From positions 1-8,695 of the forward strand of contig SKUI01000007.1 of NCBI GenBank assembly GCA_007122185.1: 8,695 nucleotides of DNA. The letters run 5' to 3'. Numbering within the stretch: the stretch's first letter is position 1; every line of letters begins with the position of its first letter. The stretch comes from Rhodothermia bacterium (GTDB lineage: Bacteria > Bacteroidota > Rhodothermia > Balneolales > Natronogracilivirgulaceae). Made by a program: the position numbers and the translations under genes. The notes under the pieces are model-generated. The model did no database searches. It saw only the letters and a list, made by a program, of their open reading frames with translations, and was not told the DNA's origin. Of the stretch, positions 1-5,054 are shown one piece after another.

Positions 1-2
1 CA

Positions 3-272
3 CAAGCCAGTTTTGCCGGAGAGTATGTGCACAAGGACATTTTTCACATGGCTGCCGCTTATGGCTTCCACTTGTGCCAGAATCACCCCTTCTATGACGG
101 AAATAAGAGGACGGCATTGACAGCCATGTATACTTTCCTTTTTGTCAATGGCTACAAGTTGATTGCTGATAATAAAAGCTTATATGCGATCATGATTGAT
201 CTGGCAAATGGAAAAATCACAAAGGATGAATTGAGGGAGTATCTTGTATCAATGGTCATTAAAAGAGAGTGA
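3..272 (+). CDS. doc: Doc/Fic-family toxin, C-terminal part (5' end outside window)
   Basis: The reading frame is open from the left edge, so the start is missing; 89 residues are visible. They contain the Doc-type Fic motif HPFYDGNKRT (visible residues 28-37), preceded by the FAGEY and AAA-Y-F segments usual in death-on-curing proteins and followed by the FLFVNGYKL helix. In established knowledge, Doc proteins (HxFx[DN][AG]NKR rather than the AMPylating HxFx[DN]GNGR form) phosphorylate EF-Tu and stop translation, and are neutralised by a Phd-type antitoxin usually encoded just upstream. That partner is not visible here. An internal GTG at 27-29 could be mistaken for a start, but the conserved FAGEY segment in front of it argues that the protein begins further left. 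GC is about 41%, well below its neighbours, suggesting acquisition by transfer. The visible catalytic motif is intact. It is convergent with the aminotransferase gene, with 56 bp between their stop codons and no clear terminator there. Confidence 0.88.
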   Translation, partial: QASFAGEYVHKDIFHMAAAYGFHLCQNHPFYDGNKRTALTAMYTFLFVNGYKLIADNKSLYAIMIDLANGKITKDELREYLVSMVIKRE

Positions 273-328
273 CCGCTGTGGAATTCCCGCTCAGGATTCT
301 GCTGTCGGTGTACTAATCTGCCAGGCCA

Positions 329-1546
329 TCAGGAATCCCGGGCGGACCGTGCCACCGCATTCCGGATGGTCACCAGCGTCTGTTCGAGCAGTGCCTGGTC
401 GATGATCAGCGGCGGGGCCAACCGGACGAGCGTGTTGGAGTGGAGTGTCCATCCAAGCAGGATTCCATGCTGATCCAGGCAGTGTGTGACCACCTTACGT
501 GTGGTTTCCGCGTCAGTGAGCTGAAGCCCGAGCATGGCACCCCGGCCCCTGACTTCCACAATGCCCGTTCCGTGCAGGATTTGTCTGGCCATCCGTTCGA
601 TTTCCGGTGCCCGCTCCATCAACCCGTCCCGAATCAGCACATTTAAAGCCGCCGCCGCCGCCGCGCAGGACACCGGATGTCCGCCGAACGTGGTCACATG
701 GTTCAGCGGCGGATCATACATGAAAGCGCGGAAAATGTCCGAGGATGAGGCCAGTCCGCCAAGCGGCATACCACCGCCCATCGCCTTGGCCATGGTCAGT
801 ATATCCGGCACAATCCCGTAATGCTCAAAGGCAAACAAACGCCCGGTGCGGCCGAAACCCGACTGGATCTCGTCAAATATCAGCAGTGTTCCGGTTTCGG
901 TGCAACGCTTTCTCACTGAGGCCAGCCACTGCGGATCCGAAGCGATGATGCCGCCCTCGCCCTGGATCGGCTCCATGATCACCGCCGCCACCTCATCGGT
1001 GATAAGTTCCATGACCGCCGGATCATTGAACTCACTGAAGGCCACATCCGGCAAAAGCGGTTCGTAGGGAACGCGGTAGACATCCCTGCCGGTGACGCTG
1101 AGCGAACCCTGCGTATCGCCATGGTAACCGTCCCGGAATGCCACAAAACGGTGCCGGCCGGTGTGCTTTTTGGCCAGCTTGAGCGCCGCTTCGTTGGCCT
1201 CTGTACCGGAATTGACGAAATAAATGCGGTCCAGCGGATCCGGCAGCAGGGAGGCCAGCCGGGCAGCCAGGGCTGTCTGCGGACGCTGCATGAATTCCCC
1301 GTATACCATCACGTGCATGTGCCGGGCGGCTTGTTCCTGAACGGCATGGACCACCTCCGGATGACCGTGTCCAAGTGAACTGACCGCTATCCCGGAGATG
1401 AAATCAATAATTTCGCGTCCATCACGCGTGCGCAGGAACACCCCGTCGGCACTTGTGATCTCCAACCCCATCGGTGCATCGCTGGTCTGGGCCACATGCC
1501 GGTAAAATGCATCGCGTGAGGAGTCCTGTGAAGAGTCCTGTGACAT
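329..1546 (-). CDS. Class III PLP-dependent aminotransferase (acetylornithine/ornithine aminotransferase type)
   Basis: A full-length 405-residue fold-type I aminotransferase. Visible landmarks in order: SGIAVSSLGHGHP (51-63), the cofactor-binding NSGTEANEAALKLAKK (112-127), GYHG (140-143) that stacks on PLP, EPIQGEGG (192-199), the FDEIQSGFGRTG block (224-235) whose Asp225 should bind the pyridine nitrogen, Lys254 in TMAKAMGGGMPLGG as the Schiff-base lysine, and TTFGGHP (285-291). These place it with acetylornithine, ornithine and related omega-aminotransferases. The exact substrate cannot be read from sequence, and no arginine, lysine or proline pathway genes adjoin. The start at 1546 is the only sensible ATG before the conserved region. 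It follows no Shine-Dalgarno sequence and opens with a low-complexity MSQDSSQDSS tail built from a 12-bp duplication. A GCC microsatellite (648-663) encodes most of an alanine run (A295-A300). It is the last gene of the minus-strand block, 117 bp after the thioredoxin-like gene. Confidence 0.93.
   Translation of the reverse strand: MSQDSSQDSSRDAFYRHVAQTSDAPMGLEITSADGVFLRTRDGREIIDFISGIAVSSLGHGHPEVVHAVQEQAARHMHVMVYGEFMQRPQTALAARLASLLPDPLDRIYFVNSGTEANEAALKLAKKHTGRHRFVAFRDGYHGDTQGSLSVTGRDVYRVPYEPLLPDVAFSEFNDPAVMELITDEVAAVIMEPIQGEGGIIASDPQWLASVRKRCTETGTLLIFDEIQSGFGRTGRLFAFEHYGIVPDILTMAKAMGGGMPLGGLASSSDIFRAFMYDPPLNHVTTFGGHPVSCAAAAAALNVLIRDGLMERAPEIERMARQILHGTGIVEVRGRGAMLGLQLTDAETTRKVVTHCLDQHGILLGWTLHSNTLVRLAPPLIIDQALLEQTLVTIRNAVARSARDS
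1520..1543 (-). repeat. 12-bp in-frame tandem duplication at the aminotransferase N-terminus
   Basis: On the minus strand, right after the ATG, TCACAGGACTC[T/C] occurs twice in tandem and encodes SQDS-SQDS. A third partial unit (TCACG) follows. It lies outside the conserved aminotransferase fold, so it is probably a recent slippage product with little effect on catalysis. Confidence 0.8.
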
Positions 1547-1663
1547 ACGGCTTCAGTCTTTTTTAGTCAGGCATCTTTCTGGTGCCATGTTTCTGATGTG
1601 GATTACTGATGCGGAACTGGATGCACAGACTAACCCTAACCGATGGTAGTAGTCGGCAACCGG

Positions 1664-2266
1664 CTATTTTGCAGACCGCACGAGTTCAAGAATCTCCTTC
1701 TGCAGGGTCTGCCCCTTGTCCTTGTTGTACCACTTCTGCAGCTCTTCGGCTATGTCCGCATACGGTACCCCTTTTTCCCTGAGTTCATGGAAAAGCTTCT
1801 GAGCCGGCTCCGGACGCGGTCCCCAGGTCCACAATTCTTCCAGCGTATCTTTCTTCAGCGCAATCACTTTGGGAATGGAACGACCGCCGTTGGTCAGATA
1901 CGCATCCATCACATCCAGGTTCTCATCGCGCAGCAACAGCCGAAAACTGACTTTTGGCACCGATACCGCCATTTTTGCAAGAGGGGGAACATTGTGGGGC
2001 ACATCCCCGCACCAGGCTTCCACCAATCCCAGCCAAATCTGGTTTTCCCCGATGGCCTTCAGCTCTTCCAGCAGTTCGGGCATAATGATCGTCTTCTTGT
2101 CCACACGGTCCATTCGCTGGTTGTTGAGGCGGGTGTACTGCACCAATTCCTTGGACTGGTTTGGGCCGGTGGTCTGGCGCTCGATCAGCAGGCTGTTTAC
2201 AAGATCGCGGAACCGGGCATAGGACATCGATTTGTCAATATGATCCTGAGTGATGACTTTTGACAT
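1664..2266 (-). CDS. Thioredoxin-like protein (Thioredoxin_9 type, single-Cys WCGD motif)
   Basis: A 200-residue soluble protein without a signal peptide, so probably cytoplasmic. A helical N-terminal part (about 1-75) precedes a thioredoxin fold: the strand/active-site segment VEAWCGDVPHNVPPL (82-96) with WCGD at 85-88, a central strand VSFRLLLRDEN (106-116), and GGRSIPKVI (127-135), where Pro132 should be the cis-proline facing the active site. A W-x-WGPRP segment (146-152) follows. In established knowledge this family, common in Bacteroidota, keeps one cysteine where classical thioredoxins have CxxC, so ordinary dithiol exchange is not expected. Roles such as thiol or bacilliredoxin-like chemistry remain unproven. 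Here Cys86 is the only visible candidate nucleophile. It lies 47 bp after the UbiA-like gene on the same strand and is probably co-transcribed with it. The start has no Shine-Dalgarno sequence. A long antisense frame overlaps it and is a shadow. Confidence 0.85.
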   Translation of the reverse strand: MSKVITQDHIDKSMSYARFRDLVNSLLIERQTTGPNQSKELVQYTRLNNQRMDRVDKKTIIMPELLEELKAIGENQIWLGLVEAWCGDVPHNVPPLAKMAVSVPKVSFRLLLRDENLDVMDAYLTNGGRSIPKVIALKKDTLEELWTWGPRPEPAQKLFHELREKGVPYADIAEELQKWYNKDKGQTLQKEILELVRSAK

Positions 2267-2313
2267 GGAAATAGTGTTTTTTCTGTGGATAAAAATGGTG
2301 CCTAAAAGTACAG

Positions 2314-3189
2314 CTAATAATGGTGAATGACCATAGCCGTGAGCAGAAACAGCACAAACATCAGGGACATGGTGTATTTCACGCGCATCACGGTTCTGTA
2401 CTCCGACGGATCCCCTTTCAGGTACCGCAAATACATTGCCGTGACGCCCCCAGCAACCACAGCCACCGCAGGAAAAACAGCTGCAAGCCAGGGTTGCAGG
2501 ATATTAAAACCCAAAGTGACAAGGATAATTCCTGCCAGATAGGATAACAGGAAAAAACGGTAAACCGCCCGCCTGCCAAACACCACCGCGAAGGTCCGGT
2601 CCCCCCTGCGCTCATCCTCGCGGCGCTGATATATCTGCGATACCGGATACAGACTCAGCATGACAAATGCAACGCCAACCGCCGGCACCAGTATCAGCGG
2701 ATCCCACCCTGAACCGGCTGCAAGATATCCAAAAACAAGTGAATTGGTACCCGTACTTACACCTATCGCAATCAGACTCAGCAATGGATGCCCTTTCCAG
2801 CGGTAAACCGGATGACTGTACTGCCAGAACATCAGCATGCTCAAAGCGTAGAAAAACAGGTAAATCCAGCCCATGGGCAGGGAGAGAACAAGTCCGCCGG
2901 ATTGCAGTGCCAGGGAAGCGGGACGGGTCCAGGGAGCGAGCGGCGGCGGCTTCCGAAGACCCCCGATCGGACCCTCGTCCTTGTCCCAATACGAATTATA
3001 GACCGTTGCCCCTCCAAACAGCAGCAAGTGGATCACCAGGAAGTGGTACAGGAAATCGGCAGGAGCATGAATTCCGGAAAGCAGCCCACCCAGCAGGAAC
3101 CCTCCTGAGAGGATGAGCACCTGGTAATGCCAGCGAAGATGCAGGCAGAAATGCAGGCACTCCCGGAGCCGGGAACGGATTGCTGACAT
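2314..3189 (-). CDS. UbiA-family integral membrane prenyltransferase
   Basis: A 291-residue polytopic membrane protein with about eight hydrophobic segments (for example 22-40, 47-64, 94-122, 136-156, 163-184, 210-230, 234-255 and 272-289). Two loops correspond to the UbiA signature. The first is NSYWDKDEG at 65-73, the position of the Asp-rich NDxxDxxxD motif that holds Mg-diphosphate. The second is YQRREDERRGDRT at 187-199, the second acidic motif. The family transfers a prenyl chain from a prenyl diphosphate to an aromatic ring, a lipid or another acceptor in quinone, heme, (bacterio)chlorophyll or archaeal-type lipid synthesis. The acceptor here is unknown, and no menaquinone or heme genes adjoin. 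The first motif departs from consensus (S for D at the second position, G at the final Asp), although acidic residues D69, D71 and E72 remain. It sits 62 bp downstream of anmK and upstream of the thioredoxin-like gene, all on the minus strand. No Shine-Dalgarno sequence precedes the ATG. Confidence 0.85.
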   Translation of the reverse strand: MSAIRSRLRECLHFCLHLRWHYQVLILSGGFLLGGLLSGIHAPADFLYHFLVIHLLLFGGATVYNSYWDKDEGPIGGLRKPPPLAPWTRPASLALQSGGLVLSLPMGWIYLFFYALSMLMFWQYSHPVYRWKGHPLLSLIAIGVSTGTNSLVFGYLAAGSGWDPLILVPAVGVAFVMLSLYPVSQIYQRREDERRGDRTFAVVFGRRAVYRFFLLSYLAGIILVTLGFNILQPWLAAVFPAVAVVAGGVTAMYLRYLKGDPSEYRTVMRVKYTMSLMFVLFLLTAMVIHHY

Positions 3190-3251
3190 TGCGAGATCAG
3201 TATGATTGTGTGATTATTAAGTGACGGGCCATGCCTGCAACCCGCTACCAT

Positions 3252-4610
3252 TCACCTCTCAGGCAGCGAGATTTTGCCCAGGTGCAGGCGCGTATCCTCC
3301 CCGCACACCATCTCATTGGCCAGTGCTGCAAAGAACAGCGCTTCCTTGGCGTCAGCCGTTACCCCGAGGTCATCGATTCGGCTGACCGGAATGGGGTCCA
3401 GCGCCTCTTTGAGCCCGGCCATCAGCGTATCGTTGTATGCTCCGCCCCCGCTCACGCATACCTGCGCCTGCTCACCTTCAGGAATCACTTTCTTGATCTG
3501 ATCCGCCACCGTCTCCACCGTAAGACGGGTCAGCGTGGCCAGCAGGTCCACCGCGCTCATGGTATCCGGCTCAAGCTTTTCCTTTTTCAAGGTCTCCTTT
3601 TTTTCCGCTTTTTCTCCACCTTCCTCCCGGCCATCATTTTCCCGGCCATCATCCTCCCCTGGTTTCGTCTGGCTTTCTGTCTTTCGCTTATCCTGAAGCC
3701 CATTCGGACGATCGTCTCGTCCGGCATCCGGCAGATCGTCTTCCATGACCACACCGGCCTGTGCCATGCTGGATTCCACCCAGCTCATGTGAAAGACTTC
3801 AAATCCTGTTGTCTTGGGGGGGGATTTTTGAAAATAGGGATGTTGCATGAGCAGGGCGAGCAACTCGTTGTGCACTGTGCCGCTTGCTGCCAGAGTTCCG
3901 CCCTTGTCGAACTGCATCCCGGTGAAATGCTTGCGTGTAGCGGCATCGATCAGGGTGTTGCCTGGACCGGTATCGAAACTCAACGGTGGAAATTCACCGG
4001 ATCCGGCCGGCAGCCACGTAAAATTGGAAATCCCGCCGATATTCAGCAATATTCGATGCGTTTCCGCATCACTGAACAACAGATAATCACCGTAAGCGGC
4101 CAGCGGCGCCCCCTCATTGCCGCGCGCAGTATCCCGCTGGCGAAAATCACTGATGGTGATGATCCCGGTCTGCTGGGCCAGATGATCCCCGTCACCAATC
4201 TGAAGCGTGGCATGAGGCATGCCCTCCATATTGTGCTTGTGTTTGGGTGCGTGGAAAATGGTCTGCCCATGACTTGCCATCAGGTCCACCTCATCCGCCG
4301 GCACGTTCCATGTCTTGAGCGACTGACGGACATACGCAGCATGAAGGTGCGCCAGCCACGTGTGCCATACGCACAGCAGCTGCGGATCCAGACAATCTGA
4401 TGTGGCAAACGAGATCAGCTGCCGGTTCACCTCCTCCGGATAGGTGACCGAGGTGAACTCCTCCAGTTCAAATCGCGTATCCGGACCAGACCCCCGGAAC
4501 CGGCAAAGAGCAATATCCAGTCCATCCATGGAAGTACCCGACATCAGGCCAATGATCCTGCGTTCCTTTTTTTGGGATATGTTTTCCAGCTTTTTCAGTA
4601 GTGGATTCAT
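3252..4610 (-). CDS. anmK: Anhydro-N-acetylmuramic acid kinase with a charged internal insertion
   Basis: AnmK cleaves and phosphorylates 1,6-anhydro-MurNAc with ATP to give MurNAc-6-phosphate, a cytoplasmic step of peptidoglycan recycling. Visible signatures: GLMSGTSMDGLDIAL (21-35), SHGQTIFHAP (113-122), DFRQRDTARGNEGAPL (155-170), NIGGISNFTWLP (190-201), FDTGPGNTLID (212-222) whose Asp213 matches the family's catalytic aspartate, FDKGGTLAASG (234-244), CVSGGGAYND (385-394) and the KEALFFAALANE helix (422-433). Family members are usually about 360-400 residues. This one has 452 because residues about 288-348 form a highly charged, low-complexity segment rich in D, E, K, R and G, inserted between the FHMSW helix and the SAVDLLATLTRLT helix. 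Without it the length is normal and all core motifs are in place, so activity is plausible. It is the first gene of the minus-strand block, with a promoter candidate about 85-115 bp upstream. A C8 run encodes S263-P265. No murQ lies in the window. Confidence 0.95.
   Translation of the reverse strand: MNPLLKKLENISQKKERRIIGLMSGTSMDGLDIALCRFRGSGPDTRFELEEFTSVTYPEEVNRQLISFATSDCLDPQLLCVWHTWLAHLHAAYVRQSLKTWNVPADEVDLMASHGQTIFHAPKHKHNMEGMPHATLQIGDGDHLAQQTGIITISDFRQRDTARGNEGAPLAAYGDYLLFSDAETHRILLNIGGISNFTWLPAGSGEFPPLSFDTGPGNTLIDAATRKHFTGMQFDKGGTLAASGTVHNELLALLMQHPYFQKSPPKTTGFEVFHMSWVESSMAQAGVVMEDDLPDAGRDDRPNGLQDKRKTESQTKPGEDDGRENDGREEGGEKAEKKETLKKEKLEPDTMSAVDLLATLTRLTVETVADQIKKVIPEGEQAQVCVSGGGAYNDTLMAGLKEALDPIPVSRIDDLGVTADAKEALFFAALANEMVCGEDTRLHLGKISLPER
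3567..3750 (-). other. Region encoding the charged disordered insertion of AnmK, with 15-bp repeats
   Basis: This stretch encodes AnmK residues about 287-348, an interruption of the conserved fold. It contains a 15-bp imperfect tandem repeat at about 3623-3655, seen as CCCGGCCATCAT at 3626-3637 and again at 3641-3652 on the + strand, encoding EDDGR-ENDGR-EEGG. It ends in a lysine/glutamate-rich run. The composition suggests an unstructured linker. I recognise no domain in it. Confidence 0.75.
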
Positions 4611-4648
4611 AATAATTGCAGTTTTTCTTGGAAATATTGCGATTTTAT

Positions 4649-4686
4649 CGGGGTATCCCGTTAGACTTCTCCCGGATACACTATCC
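4649..4686. promoter_or_regulatory. Small inverted repeats in the divergent anmK/acidic-protein region
   Basis: Two short palindromes lie close together: CGGGGTATCCCG at 4649-4660 (4-bp stem, 4-nt loop) and GGATACACTATCC at 4674-4686 (5-bp stem, 3-nt loop). They share the core GTATCC / GGATAC in inverted orientation, with centres about 21 bp apart. They cover the predicted transcription start of the anmK promoter candidate, where an operator or leader hairpins would lie. Single repeats this short are expected by chance; only the shared core and the spacing make them notable. Confidence 0.25.
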
Positions 4687-4694
4687 TTGTCTGT

Positions 4695-4724
4695 ATCATA
4701 AGCTAAAAATCACCCCCTTTTCAA
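4695..4724 (-). promoter_or_regulatory. Candidate sigma70-like promoter for the anmK block
   Basis: Read on the minus strand, TTGAAA (4724-4719) and TATGAT (4700-4695) are separated by 18 bp. Each matches the -35 and -10 consensus at five of six positions. Transcription would start near 4688, giving a leader of roughly 80 nt before the anmK ATG. If the host uses the Bacteroidota-type -33/-7 elements instead, this match could be fortuitous. Confidence 0.4.
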
Positions 4725-4735
4725 GAAAAACCGTA

Positions 4736-4996
4736 ATGAGTGACCAATTCGAAATCAATCCGGATGCGCCCGAAGCATTTGAAAAGGAAATCGTCCAGCT
4801 GGTGGAAGCACTGAAAGCCGAACTCGGCGGCGGCGCCTCGCGTTGGTATTATGATGAGCCATCGGAAACGCTTTACATCGAACTCGAATGCTTGCAACAC
4901 CTGGCAGAAGAGGAGATCGAGAAGAAAGCCGGACCGATCCTGGAGGAGTCGGACCTCGATTTAGAGGAGATCCTGCTGCTTCCCATGGAAAAGTAA
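4736..4996 (+). CDS. Small acidic protein of unknown function
   Basis: I do not recognise this 86-residue protein. It has 24 acidic (19 Glu, 5 Asp) against 6 basic residues, no signal peptide and no membrane segment, so it is probably a soluble cytoplasmic protein. The N-terminal half (about 8-31) looks like an amphipathic helix. A probable strand follows (WYYDEPSETLYIELEC, 37-52), and the rest (about 53-86) is mostly helical and Glu/Leu-rich. Cys52 is the only cysteine. The frame is open further upstream to 4616, but the ATG at 4736 is preferred: the extra 40 codons would encode an unrelated hydrophobic/basic stretch running through the divergent promoter region, while the protein after this ATG has a consistent acidic character. 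It is the first gene of the plus-strand block, 58 bp before the beta-lactamase-like gene, and is divergent from anmK. It could be a small adaptor or a partner of the next gene. Confidence 0.65.
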   Translation: MSDQFEINPDAPEAFEKEIVQLVEALKAELGGGASRWYYDEPSETLYIELECLQHLAEEEIEKKAGPILEESDLDLEEILLLPMEK

Positions 4997-5054
4997 CAGA
5001 CAATAACATCCACCATATCCGCCAAATCATCGGCTGCGATTCGCCAATATCCGT

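Noticed and set aside
1547..1663. A terminator or small gene in the gap between the thioredoxin-like and aminotransferase genes
   Set aside because: Only a weak 4-bp CCGA/TCGG pairing and no T-tract or convincing short frame were found.
1643..2263. A 206-codon plus-strand open frame opposite the thioredoxin-like gene
   Set aside because: It mirrors the real gene almost end to end. The minus strand has the WCGD and cis-Pro motifs, while this translation shows no family features.
3571..3605. In-frame A AAA AAG heptamer in the lysine-rich part of the AnmK insertion, as a programmed frameshift site
   Set aside because: The -1 frame ends after eight codons (GDLEKGKA) with no useful product, and no stimulatory hairpin is evident. 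Lys-rich coding easily makes this heptamer by chance.
3231..4400. A 389-codon plus-strand open frame opposite anmK
   Set aside because: The minus frame carries the full set of AnmK motifs. The antisense frame has a Cys/His/Arg-rich, low-hydrophobic-pattern translation with no recognisable domain, as expected of a shadow in GC-rich DNA.
4616..4735. A 40-codon upstream extension of the acidic protein
   Set aside because: The extension is hydrophobic/basic, unlike the rest, and would cover the divergent promoter region. The ATG at 4736 gives a coherent protein.
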